A stretch of 64,000 nt of DNA from Pseudomonas mangrovi (GCF_003052585.1 NZ_QASN01000020.1:248001-312000), one strand, 5' to 3'. Counted from the first letter of the stretch, positions 47,000 through 54,897 are shown. Notes: generated by a model not told the origin, from the sequence alone. Numbers and translations are program-made.

Positions 47000-47272
47000 A
47001 TGCCTCAATCCCAACTACCATCCGAAGAGCAAAGAATTGCGCTGTGCGATCTGATGCACAACGCATTTATAGAACTTCGTTATCTGGATGGTGAGCAAGC
47101 GCATGATCTGGCTTATGCTTTTCACAACTTACCAAAAGAAATGTACGGCTGGGGCAGCTGGAGTAGTGAAGGGTTTATATCTCGCTTACGTTACTACCAG
47201 TCTAAACACGCTGAAAACATCGGGTTTAATTATGTCAGCGCAGCAGAAACAATATTCCATAGCGGCACCTAA
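47000..47272 (+). CDS. Cassette 2: hypothetical 90-aa protein
   Basis: 90 residues, acidic-to-neutral, with YGWGSWSSEGFISRLRYYQS in the middle. No membrane segment and no known motif. It is between attC 1 and attC 2, with 6 bp of leader after the first. Confidence 0.65.
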   Translation: MPQSQLPSEEQRIALCDLMHNAFIELRYLDGEQAHDLAYAFHNLPKEMYGWGSWSSEGFISRLRYYQSKHAENIGFNYVSAAETIFHSGT

Positions 47273-47342
47273 CATATGGTTCAAATCGTTCGCTACGCTC
47301 ACTGGGACCGGCTAAAGCCGGCCCCTTAACCAAACGTTATAT
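47267..47342 (+). repeat. attC site 2
   Basis: ACCTAAC to GTTATAT, 76 bp. Same subfamily as sites 1, 4 and 5, with GGCTAAAGCC core hairpin. Confidence 0.9.
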
Positions 47343-47353
47343 GCAGGCAGAAC

Positions 47354-47821
47354 ATGGATGCTGACGAGCTCTTCCTAAAAGGCGATGAACTCTACGAGAA
47401 AGGTGATTTCGTAGGTGCGTTCTCAGCCTTCATGCAGGCAGCAAAGAAAGGAAGCACCTCCTGTATGACGCGTGTGGCGTCAATGTACACATGTGGCGAA
47501 GGTGTCAATTGCGACTATGACAAAGCAATTGAGTGGGAGCTCACGGCAATAGAAGGCGGTGAAATAACCGCCCTCGTCAATCTAGGTATTTCTTACCGAA
47601 TAAAAGGCGACATCAGAAAAGCCAAACATTGGTTTGAGCGAGCCATTGAGTCTGGAGACGGTAGCGGCGCTTTGGAGCTAGCCAAACTCTACATGGTAAG
47701 CCCCAAAGAAAAAGAAAGAACGATTGAGTATTTAAACCTCGCCATCATCAGCAGCAACATGTGCGAGGCCGACATTGAAGAAGCACAAGAGTTACTATCC
47801 GAGCTGCGAGGCAGCATATAA
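47354..47821 (+). CDS. Cassette 3: Sel1-like repeat protein
   Basis: 155 residues made of about four Sel1/TPR helical pairs, such as FVGAFSAFMQAAKKGSTSCM, DYDKAIEWELTAIEGGEITA and RKAKHWFERAIESGDGSGAL. No signal peptide. Sel1 proteins are scaffolds for protein-protein contact. In a mobile cassette the partner is unknown. Confidence 0.82.
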   Translation: MDADELFLKGDELYEKGDFVGAFSAFMQAAKKGSTSCMTRVASMYTCGEGVNCDYDKAIEWELTAIEGGEITALVNLGISYRIKGDIRKAKHWFERAIESGDGSGALELAKLYMVSPKEKERTIEYLNLAIISSNMCEADIEEAQELLSELRGSI

Positions 47822-47904
47822 CAATGCGCTCAACTACCGCTCACTTCGTTCGCTGGACGTCCAAAAGCTGCGCTTTTGGCCGCCCGTTAGCTTAATCGTT
47901 AGGC
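47816..47904 (+). repeat. attC site 3 (divergent type)
   Basis: ATATAAC (47816-47822) to GTTAGGC (47898-47904), 89 bp, with CCAAAAGCTGCGCTTTTGG hairpin and CGTTCGCTGGACG. It is clearly from a different attC subfamily than its neighbours. Confidence 0.85.
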
Positions 47905-47911
47905 AATCCAA

Positions 47912-48238
47912 ATGAGCGCATCCGAGCGAGATCAGGATCTATGGGAAATGCGGGAAATCTCAAAAACCAAGAGAGCACTCTTCCCACGCCCCTGCTCTCC
48001 GGAGCAAGAGCAGTGTATCCGCAGCTCAGAGCAGTACAAATCTCTGCAGGCAAAATTTGATGCCATTTTTATCAAATACGGCAACAACCCGAACATCTTC
48101 AAAGACAGTGAAAGAGCGAATTCAAAAAGAAACTCTGGGAAGATTATTAAGTGCACTGTCAACAGAAGCAAGAAACGAGCAGAGAAACAAAAGAAAAATC
48201 TTGAAATCAAGCAGTCCACCATGGAGCCGAACGCCTAA
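47912..48238 (+). CDS. Cassette 4: basic hypothetical protein
   Basis: 108 residues, lysine-rich at the C-terminus (IIKCTVNRSKKRAEKQKKNL). It may bind nucleic acid, or be disordered. The stop is in the next attC. Unrecognised. Confidence 0.6.
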   Translation: MSASERDQDLWEMREISKTKRALFPRPCSPEQEQCIRSSEQYKSLQAKFDAIFIKYGNNPNIFKDSERANSKRNSGKIIKCTVNRSKKRAEKQKKNLEIKQSTMEPNA

Positions 48239-48308
48239 CCACTGGTTCAAATCGTTCGCTACGCTCACTGGGACGGGCTAAAGCCCGCCCCTTAACCAAA
48301 CGTTAGGC
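48233..48308 (+). repeat. attC site 4
   Basis: GCCTAAC (48233-48239) to GTTAGGC (48302-48308), 76 bp; same subfamily as site 1. Confidence 0.92.
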
Positions 48309-48313
48309 ATTAA

Positions 48314-48664
48314 ATGAAACGTGCAATCGAAGTACTTGTGGATGGCCAGCGAGTAAAGCTTCTCCAAGCACCAGACGGCGGCCCTGCCAGTGTCCAACTT
48401 GCAAATGTGCCAAGAGACCATATGCGAGTGTGGGCACACGCAAGCAGTGACGATGAGACCTGGCTGTGGCAGCTACCAGACATACAAGACGGGCAGACAA
48501 TCTCATTTCGTGTTATCCAAGCTGAACAGCACGAAATTACTCCTCCTCAGGAAGTAGAGAAACGAGATCCCGAGCAGGTCGCAGAGGGAAAGCAAAGAGC
48601 CAAAGAATGGTTGAAGGCGGCCATGCTGAGAAAAGCCCAAAGCAGCGGCAGTGAAGATGCCTAA
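48314..48664 (+). CDS. Cassette 5: hypothetical 116-aa protein
   Basis: 116 residues. The N-terminal half is beta-rich (AIEVLVDGQRVKLLQAPDGG). The C-terminal part is a charged helix (AEGKQRAKEWLKAAMLRKAQ). There is no membrane segment. Unknown family. Confidence 0.65.
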   Translation: MKRAIEVLVDGQRVKLLQAPDGGPASVQLANVPRDHMRVWAHASSDDETWLWQLPDIQDGQTISFRVIQAEQHEITPPQEVEKRDPEQVAEGKQRAKEWLKAAMLRKAQSSGSEDA

Positions 48665-48736
48665 CAAATGGTTCAAGTCGTTCGCTTCGCTCACTGCGGG
48701 ACCGGCTAAAGCCGGCCCCTTAACCAAACGTTGGGC
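48659..48736 (+). repeat. attC site 5
   Basis: GCCTAAC to GTTGGGC, 78 bp. The right core has GTTGGGC instead of GTTAGGC, the least canonical core of the array. Confidence 0.88.
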
Positions 48737-48757
48737 CGCATATCAGAGAGGTGAGCC

Positions 48758-49333
48758 ATGACTGATCCAACTCCTTTTGAGCGCGAACTCGGAAGGGCTC
48801 TCAGGTCAGCCTTCGGACTAGAGACTAAGGTCGTACGCTTTGCAGATGACGATGGGGCCTATAACTGCTTCATTGTAAGCGGACAGGACTGTCCCGCTAT
48901 TGGGGTGTCTTCATATGCCTCCGTAGGCTTAAGCAGTCGCGATCAGCGTGCTGGGACAGAAGTCGTTAACGTGGAGGTGGTTGCTGCTTGCGCGTCCGCA
49001 ACGCCGTACGTAGACAATTTAGTAGCAAGTTGTGTTTTTGAGAGCGTGAAGAATGGAGCGAACATTACCTACGGTGCTCATATCGAAAATATCCTAGTCC
49101 AATACGGGATCTCAAAAACTCTAAAGCATGTCGCATTCGTCGCCCCCTTCCCATGGCGCGGATTAGGTAACTTTACGGTCGACGGTCAGTCTGTCCATTG
49201 TCTCTTGATGTTGCCAATCTCAGATGCAGAGAAAGACCATCTTGTAGAGTTTGGCATTGATGCCTTAGAGAACCTCTTCAATGAAAAGCAAATTGACATA
49301 TTCGATATTCAAAGGCCCTCGGTAATTTCATAA
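48758..49333 (+). CDS. Cassette 6: suppressor-of-fused (SUFU) domain protein
   Basis: 191 residues. VHCLLMLPISDAEKDHLVEF and ALENLFNEKQIDIFDIQRPS match the SUFU/IMM fold end found in bacterial immunity proteins of polymorphic toxin systems. There is no signal peptide. No toxin gene is next to it. It may serve as an orphan immunity factor. Confidence 0.78.
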   Translation: MTDPTPFERELGRALRSAFGLETKVVRFADDDGAYNCFIVSGQDCPAIGVSSYASVGLSSRDQRAGTEVVNVEVVAACASATPYVDNLVASCVFESVKNGANITYGAHIENILVQYGISKTLKHVAFVAPFPWRGLGNFTVDGQSVHCLLMLPISDAEKDHLVEFGIDALENLFNEKQIDIFDIQRPSVIS

Positions 49334-49398
49334 TGTTCATACGAGGCATGTCATGCGGCAGTTGGCTTTATGAAAGGCCGTAAAAATGGTGTGCTGCG

Positions 49399-49462
49399 GC
49401 CCAACCATTCGTTGCAGACGCGACGGCCCTGTCGGGCCGCGGCCTGAACTCAAACGTTAGGC
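49399..49462 (+). repeat. attC site 6 (third type)
   Basis: GCCCAAC (49399-49405) to GTTAGGC (49456-49462), 64 bp with CGACGGCCC/GGGCCGCGG hairpin. Shorter than the others and of a different subfamily. Confidence 0.88.
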
Positions 49463-49476
49463 GCAAGAGGTATCCC

Positions 49477-49743
49477 GTGAATAATGAAGTTGCTGAAAAA
49501 ATCAGCATCCTGATGATGCAGATCAATGCTCAACTAAACGATAGCATTGCACTTGTCCGTGATAACTGCACACAAGAAGAATTTGACTCTTATCGCCGAG
49601 GCGCCGCTAAAGTCATGGCCGAAATTCTGCTGAAAATAGTAAATCCACTATATTCCGAGCATCCAGAACTGATGCCGGAAGCACTTGACGGAACTTACAA
49701 AGTAAACCCCAAAATATTTGAGCCCCGCTTTTACGAATGGTGA
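49477..49743 (+). CDS. Cassette 7: hypothetical 88-aa protein
   Basis: 88 residues, all alpha-helical in look (EKISILMMQINAQLNDSIAL). No recognised family. AGAGG precedes the ATG-like GTG (reads GTGAATAAT). It is the last cassette; no attC follows it, so the array's right end has been damaged. Confidence 0.62.
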   Translation: MNNEVAEKISILMMQINAQLNDSIALVRDNCTQEEFDSYRRGAAKVMAEILLKIVNPLYSEHPELMPEALDGTYKVNPKIFEPRFYEW

Positions 49744-50119
49744 GTGTCGTACGACTCGGCTCCGATTAAATATGTGTGACTACCCGTCAGTTGGAGTAAG
49801 CGTGCAAGCTGTGGAAAAAGGGGACGGAGTTGTTTATAGGGTAGATCGGCGGCTTCTGAAATAAATCTGTTCCCTTTGATTGCGGTTTGCTCAGCGGTGG
49901 ATCGCCCAGCGATTCGACCGGCTACCTCGGCAGGTGATCGGAGCTTTGCCGCGGAAGGCCAGGCACGTTAGTCAGCGCAAGCCTTTGACGGGTTTCCGTT
50001 TCCAGCGTCGGGAATCCCATTTGGGACGCGGTTCGCGTCCGCTGGCTTGTACGAATAACTGTATATAAATACAGTATCCAGGTGCCGTTCTCGCACATAT
50101 CCCCCTCAAGGAGCTTTGC
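49744..50119. other. Array edge, probable mobile-element relic
   Basis: 376 bp without a solid gene. AAAAAGGGGACGGAGTTGTT (49816-) and the inverse-like CTGTTCCCTTT (49867-) bracket a short stretch, the kind of flank seen with REP-associated Y1 transposase relics in Pseudomonas. A short minus-strand frame (about 49922-50020, LALTNVPGLPRQSSDHLPR) could be a transposase tail. GC rises back to chromosomal level here. Confidence 0.4.
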
Positions 50120-50533
50120 ATGCTGGATCACATGACTTTTCGCGTCGTCGATATCGCCCGCACCAAGGCGTTTTACAGCGCCGCTCTCGCCCCGCTGGGT
50201 TACAGCCTGTGTTTCGAAGGAAATTACGGTTCGAACATGCTTGGATTCGCCTACCCCGATGCGTCCGAGCCCGACGGCAAGAAGGCGGATGTCTGGTTCA
50301 TCGATGGTCCTTCGCCTCATGGCGGCCCGGCGGCCACGTCCGGTTGTCACCTGGCCTGGCGAGCGGCGAATCGTGCCCAGGTCGATGAGTTCTACCAGGC
50401 GGCGATTGCGGCGGGCGGCAAGGACAACGGTGCGCCGGGCCTGAGGCCGGACTACCACGAGAACTATTACGGAGCCTTCGTCATCGACCCGGAAGGCAAC
50501 AATATAGAGGCGGTTTGCCACTTGCCCGAGTAA
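50120..50533 (+). CDS. VOC family (glyoxalase/bleomycin-resistance fold) protein
   Basis: 137 residues. HMTFRVVDIARTKAFYSAAL opens and FVIDPEGNNIEAVCH closes the two beta-alpha-beta-beta-beta units. Metal ligands are probably H4, H69-area and E131. Substrate not known. GGAG before the ATG supports the start. Confidence 0.85.
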   Translation: MLDHMTFRVVDIARTKAFYSAALAPLGYSLCFEGNYGSNMLGFAYPDASEPDGKKADVWFIDGPSPHGGPAATSGCHLAWRAANRAQVDEFYQAAIAAGGKDNGAPGLRPDYHENYYGAFVIDPEGNNIEAVCHLPE

Positions 50534-50621
50534 CGGTATGTAGAAACTGGGCTGGTTCAGCAGATGAGTCTGCCCTGTTTTGTTCGTGCTTTTATCGGCT
50601 TTGCTTGCCTCAGAGGGCGCC

Positions 50622-50894
50622 GTGAAAACCATTACCGACTACGTCTTTTCCAATTCCTGGCAGTTGAACGAGCTGAATATGCGTCCGGGTGACGAGTATT
50701 CCGTGCTGGCAGACTTGTGCGATCTCAGGCAGGGCGAGGTGGTCAGGTTCATTGGATTTGATGATGTGGACAACCACTACGGGATATTTGTCTTTATCCG
50801 CGCTGATGGCGCGGTTCTGGAGGTGAGTGGCGATTTCTCCGGGCCCGGGCACGCGCATCTGCAAGGGCTAAGGGCTTCGCTGGCAAAGGTTTAA
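50622..50894 (+). CDS. Small DUF3601-like protein
   Basis: 90 residues from GTG 50622 with GAGGG upstream. ELNMRPGDEYSVLADLCDLRQG and GEVVRFIGFDDVDNHYGIFVF look like DUF3601 (beta-rich, 'first-pass' small fold). Function unknown. Family assignment is from memory only. Confidence 0.62.
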   Translation: MKTITDYVFSNSWQLNELNMRPGDEYSVLADLCDLRQGEVVRFIGFDDVDNHYGIFVFIRADGAVLEVSGDFSGPGHAHLQGLRASLAKV

Positions 50895-51003
50895 CCAGTT
50901 GCTTCAACTCTCGCGATTTTATCCTGTGGCGCCGGCCGGCCGGCTGGCTGTCGCAAGCGGCCAGACGCTCTTCGCTTTCCCTGAATCCCCGGAGCCTCCG
51001 CAA

Positions 51004-51249
51004 ATGAAACCAGCAATCTGTCAGCTCTGCCAAAGCAACTGTGGTGGCGCTAGCGTCCGGGCAGGAGGCGCCGGGGGGTATGTGGAGTTTGCGGATTTCA
51101 GCTGCCTGCCCGATGGAATGCTTGGGCACCCCGGTGGTTTCGAGTGGTTCTGCTCCGCACATCTGTCTGCCGCTCAGGCGTTGGCCTATCTGCCGCTGGA
51201 TGAAGCGCTGGCGAGATTGCAGGCGGCCCTTGCTGACGTTCGTCGTTGA
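51004..51249 (+). CDS. Small cysteine-containing hypothetical protein
   Basis: 81 residues from ATG 51004 with GGAG at about 50991. CQLCQSNCGG near the N-terminus and a later FSCLPD and WFCSAH suggest a zinc-binding site of Cys/His. Not recognised. Confidence 0.55.
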   Translation: MKPAICQLCQSNCGGASVRAGGAGGYVEFADFSCLPDGMLGHPGGFEWFCSAHLSAAQALAYLPLDEALARLQAALADVRR

Positions 51250-51297
51250 GTCGTTTGGCGCCAGCCGGCAAGCACTAGCGTGCGCGGCGCCATCCTT

Positions 51298-52959
51298 TCA
51301 GAGCAGAAGCAGTAGCAGCAGATTTCCCAGTAGCGAGACCAGCGCCAGGGTGCGCCAGACCTTGACCGGTTCGCGCTCCAGCAGCGGTTTTGCCCGTACC
51401 GAGAGTGACTGTCGCTCACCTCGCTCCAGTACCAGCAGCCATTCCTCTGCCGTCTCGAAGCGTTGGCGCGGGTCGGCGCTGATGGCGCGGGTCATCAGTT
51501 CGTCGATCCAGGCGGGCAGGTCGGGCCGATAGCGGCTGGCCGGTACCGGGGTACCGAAGCGGGGGTGCTGGAAGGCCTCGATCTCGCCGTAGGGATAGTG
51601 CCCGGTGAGTAGCTGATACAGGGTGACGCCGGCGGCGTAGAGGTCCTGGCGTGCGTCCGGGGCGGCGCCGGCAAAGGCTTCCGGGGCGATGAAGCTGGGG
51701 GTTCCCGGCAGGCTGTTGGGCGCATCGCGCGACAGACCGGGGCAGTAGGCCAGGCCGAAGTCGAGCACGCGCAGGTCGCCGTCGTCACCCCAGTGCAGGT
51801 TGTCCGGCTTTATGTCGCGATGGAGGATGTTGCGCCGGTGCAGCAGGCCCAGCGCGCGCAGCAGACGCGGAGCGATGTCGAGCCACTCCGGCAGCGCCAG
51901 GGTGCCGCTCAGGCGCAGGTGCTCGGCCAGGGTCTGGCCCTGGTATTCGCGCATCACGTAGTACAGGTGCTGGCGTTGCGGCAGCGGATGGACCTCGGGG
52001 AAGTGGCGTCCGGCAACCCGGCGCAGGAACCACTCTTCCAGCAGCAGCGCCTGGCCGGCGGCCGGGTCGTCCTGGCGTGCCGGCGGCAGGGTCTTGAGCA
52101 GCCAGGGTCGTTGCTGGTTGTCACGTACCCGCAGCAGGCGTGACTGGCGCGACTCGGCGACGCTGCGCTCGATGTGCCAGCCCTCGAACCACTGGTTGGC
52201 ACGCAGCGGCGGCGGCGCCGGCCAGTGTTCCAATTGCGCCAGGCTGTCGCCCAGGTCGCCGTCGGGCAGGCTGTCGACCTGCAGCAGCAGGGCGCTAGCG
52301 TTGTCCTGGCTGCCGGCCAGGTGGGCGGCGCTGACCAGGGCGCGAGCGGCGGCGCCGAGATCGGCTTCATCGCGCAGGATGGAGCGGATGCCGGCGTCGG
52401 CCAGCACGCTCCAGACGCCGTCGCTGACCAGCAGGAAACGATCGCCCAGGGCGAGTTCGTCGTCGCGGTAATCCACCACTAGATGCTGATCCAGCCCCAG
52501 CGCGCGCTTGAGCACATGCTGCATGCCCGGCTGTTCCCAGACGTGATCTTCGCTGAGTCGATCCAGGGCGCCGTTGCGCCAGCGGTAGACCCGGCAATCG
52601 CCGACATGGGCGAGGGTGAAGCGGCGGCCGCGCAGGACCATGCAGCTGAGTGTGGTCAGCAGCGGCTGGCCGTTGCTGCCAGCCTGCAGCCAGCGGTTCT
52701 GCGCCATCAGCAGGCGTTCCAGGGCCTGGGTGGCGGTCCAGGTCTCGGGCGTGGAGTAGTAGTCGAGGGCCAGTGCCTGCAGGGTGGCGCGCGCCGCCAG
52801 GCCGCCATCGGCGCACTGGCTGACGCCGTCGGCGATGGCGAACAGGTAGCCCTTGCTCGCCGCCAGCAGCGGTGCCGGGGTGACCACGCGGATGGCGTCC
52901 TGGTTCTCCTCGCGCGGGCCGGCGCCGCTGGCTTCGCCGAAGCTCAGTTGCAGCGGCAT
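51298..52959 (-). CDS. PP2C phosphatase-Ser/Thr kinase fusion
   Basis: 553 residues. PP2C part: AIADGVSQ with D44, VSDGVWS with D180, GSQDNAS with D219 (about 1-235). Kinase part: lysine K289, catalytic loop HRDIKPDN at 380-387, DFG at 400-402 (about 258-515). A last hydrophobic helix (530-553) anchors it. Both active sites look intact. It is 52 bp after nasA in the same direction. P. aeruginosa has the same fusion between nirB and nasA. It likely modulates nitrate assimilation or transport, but no target is known to me. Confidence 0.88.
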   Translation of the reverse strand: MPLQLSFGEASGAGPREENQDAIRVVTPAPLLAASKGYLFAIADGVSQCADGGLAARATLQALALDYYSTPETWTATQALERLLMAQNRWLQAGSNGQPLLTTLSCMVLRGRRFTLAHVGDCRVYRWRNGALDRLSEDHVWEQPGMQHVLKRALGLDQHLVVDYRDDELALGDRFLLVSDGVWSVLADAGIRSILRDEADLGAAARALVSAAHLAGSQDNASALLLQVDSLPDGDLGDSLAQLEHWPAPPPLRANQWFEGWHIERSVAESRQSRLLRVRDNQQRPWLLKTLPPARQDDPAAGQALLLEEWFLRRVAGRHFPEVHPLPQRQHLYYVMREYQGQTLAEHLRLSGTLALPEWLDIAPRLLRALGLLHRRNILHRDIKPDNLHWGDDGDLRVLDFGLAYCPGLSRDAPNSLPGTPSFIAPEAFAGAAPDARQDLYAAGVTLYQLLTGHYPYGEIEAFQHPRFGTPVPASRYRPDLPAWIDELMTRAISADPRQRFETAEEWLLVLERGERQSLSVRAKPLLEREPVKVWRTLALVSLLGNLLLLLLL

Positions 52960-53011
52960 GGGACCGCCTCCGGTGTGGCGCGCTCCGGCAGGCGACGGGG
53001 CAGGCCGCGCA

Positions 53012-54223
53012 TCAGACTCGCGCCACCGTCATGGCTGCCGAGCCCCAGGTGGTCCGCCAGCGACGCTTGACGCCGTACAGGCCGACCCAGGCCAGCACGC
53101 CGAGGCTGGCGAACAGCCACAGGCCCAACTGGTAGTCGCCGGTGGATTGCTTGATTGCGCCGAGCCCCGCGGTGAGGGCAAAGCCGCCGATGCCGCCGGC
53201 CATGCCGATCAGCCCGGTCATCACGCCGATCTCGCGGTGGAAGCGCTGCGGTACCAGCTGGAATACCGCGCCGTTGCCGGCACCCAGGCTGAGCATGGCA
53301 ACGACGAACAGGCCCAGTGCCGCCAGCGAGCTGGACAGGTTGAAGCCCACGCCGGCGATGCAGAGGGCGGCCACCGTGTACATCACCAGCAGCGCGCGGA
53401 TGCCGCCGACGCGGTCGGCCAGGGCGCCGCCGAGCGGGCGCATCAGGCTGCCGGCGAAGACGCAGGCGGCGGTGTAGTAGCCGGCCTTGACCGGGTCGAA
53501 GCCGTACTGGTCGTGGAAGTAGCCGGGCAGGGTGCTGGCCAGGCCGAGGAAGCCGCCGAAGGTCACGCTGTAGAAGAACATGAACCACCAGCTGTCGCGG
53601 TCACCCAGCGCCTTGAGGTAGTCCGCGGTGGACTTGGGCGCGGGTCGCTGCGGCGCATTCTTCGCCACGCTGGCGAAGATCACCAGGGTCAGCACCAGCG
53701 GAATCAGCGCCAGGCCGAAGACGTTGCCCCAGCCGAACAGGGCGGCCAGGCCGGGAGCGAACAGGGCGGCAAGCACGGTGCCTGAGTTGCCGGCCCCGGC
53801 GATGCCCATCGCCTTGCCCTGGTGCTGCGGCGGGTACCACTGCGAAGCCAGCGGCAGGGCGACGGCGAAGGAGGCGCCGGCAAAGCCGAGGAACAGCCCG
53901 AGCAACAGCGCCTGGCCATAGCTGTGGATGCCGTGCACCCAGGCGACGCTCAGTGCGGTGATGACGATCACCTGGCCGACGATGCCGGCGCTCTTGGGTG
54001 AAGTACGGTCGGCCAGCATGCCCATGAGGAAGCGCAGCACGGCACCGGCGAGGATCGGCGTGGCGACCATCATGGCGCGTTGCTGGGTGGTCAGGCCGAG
54101 GTCGGTGGCGATCTGCACGCCCAGCGGGCCGAGCACGTACCAGACCATGAAGCTCAGGTCGAAATAGAGGAAGGCGGCGAAGAGCGTCGGCGTGTGGCCG
54201 GCTTTCCAGAAACTGCTGTTCAT
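53012..54223 (-). CDS. nasA: Nitrate/nitrite MFS transporter (NarK/NasA family)
   Basis: 403 residues from ATG 54223 with AAGGAG 6 nt ahead. Twelve membrane segments. The nitrate signature motifs are GAGNSGTVLAALFAP and GAGNGAVFQLVPQRF, and substrate arginines are present in helices 2 and 8 (RFLMG and the LMRP region). It imports nitrate for assimilation. Its own leader and sigma-54 promoter lie upstream. Confidence 0.93.
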   Translation of the reverse strand: MNSSFWKAGHTPTLFAAFLYFDLSFMVWYVLGPLGVQIATDLGLTTQQRAMMVATPILAGAVLRFLMGMLADRTSPKSAGIVGQVIVITALSVAWVHGIHSYGQALLLGLFLGFAGASFAVALPLASQWYPPQHQGKAMGIAGAGNSGTVLAALFAPGLAALFGWGNVFGLALIPLVLTLVIFASVAKNAPQRPAPKSTADYLKALGDRDSWWFMFFYSVTFGGFLGLASTLPGYFHDQYGFDPVKAGYYTAACVFAGSLMRPLGGALADRVGGIRALLVMYTVAALCIAGVGFNLSSSLAALGLFVVAMLSLGAGNGAVFQLVPQRFHREIGVMTGLIGMAGGIGGFALTAGLGAIKQSTGDYQLGLWLFASLGVLAWVGLYGVKRRWRTTWGSAAMTVARV

Positions 54224-54307
54224 GGGCGACTCCTTGGGGGCGTCCGTCTGGCAGGCACTTGCTTGCCGATTGATCGGTTGTGTGCTGCCCCGACGACGGG
54301 GCGAAAC

Positions 54308-54385
54308 GAAAAAGGCGTCGCAGCACGCCTGCTGTTGGGCAGGGTGATGCGACGCCTTTGTCACGTGCCGATGACCGCCGTTGGT
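54308..54385 (-). ncRNA. NasT-type antitermination leader of nasA
   Basis: On the minus strand ACC-AACGGC-GGT (54374-54385) and GTGAC-AAAGGC-GTCGC (54349-54364) give two hexaloops with A1 and G4. The terminator pairs AGGCGTCGCA with TGCGACGCCT (54313-54357), with an inner CCTGC/GCAGG hairpin and a U-run. It shares its 5' arm with the second hexaloop stem. The first stem is only 3 bp, the weakest of the three copies. Confidence 0.78.
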
Positions 54386-54403
54386 TACCGATGAACAGGG
54401 CCT

Positions 54404-54419
54404 AGCATCTACTGTGCCA
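54404..54419 (-). promoter_or_regulatory. Sigma-54 promoter of nasA
   Basis: TGGCACAGTAGATGCT on the minus strand with GG-10 bp-GC, giving a start near 54392. Confidence 0.72.
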
Positions 54420-54574
54420 GGCAGCGGGAGACCAGCGTTCGCGGGGCTGGGCACGGGTTTTTGCTTTGGGTTGATGGACTTTTTGCACGCTGCTGGAGCA
54501 GTGCTGCGCCATATCGGGGCGGGGCGATTGCAGGAGGTGGCCGCGTATCTGGTCACACCCAGCATCCCGAACTA

Positions 54575-54717
54575 TCCCTCATCCGGCGCGTTGCGCCACC
54601 TTCTCCCGGAGGGAGAAGGAAAAGCCGCATGGCGCTGCCACGCGAAGTGCCAAGCCGGACCGCGCACGCTTTTTCCCTCTCCATCGGGAGAGGGTGCCGA
54701 AGGCGGGTGAGGGATGG
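54575..54717. repeat. Dispersed repeat, copy 4
   Basis: Starts CCCTCATCCGGCGCG, has CTTCTCCCGGAGGGAGAAGG, and ends TCCATCGGGAGAGGGTGCCG then AAGGCGGGTGAGGG. It lies between the orphan leader and nasA. Confidence 0.7.
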
Positions 54718-54842
54718 CCCGGTGTGCTGGGTGCAGCGAGATTCTGGCGGAGTTGCCGCATGCAATACCGCCGAGGGGATGCCCTCTGCAGATCAGCCAG
54801 CTGTTCGCTGTTCATCGACAATGCCGGGGGGGAGATAAAAGA

Positions 54843-54897
54843 CACCGGCGCGCCGGCCTTTGCCCGATCGTGGGCAGGCGCCGGCCGGCACCCGGTG
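54843..54897. repeat. Large GC hairpin between leader and nasA
   Basis: CACCGG and CCGGTG flank nested GCCGGCC/GGCGCCGGC and TTTGCCC/TGGGCA arms. No T-run. Role unknown. Confidence 0.45.

Noticed and set aside
46189..49743. Toxin-antitoxin pair among the cassettes
   Set aside because: No adjacent gene pair with toxin or antitoxin motifs; the cassettes carry single genes.
49744..49800. Seventh attC after the last cassette
   Set aside because: No RYYYAAC/GTTRRRY core pair or palindromic arms follow the stop at 49743.
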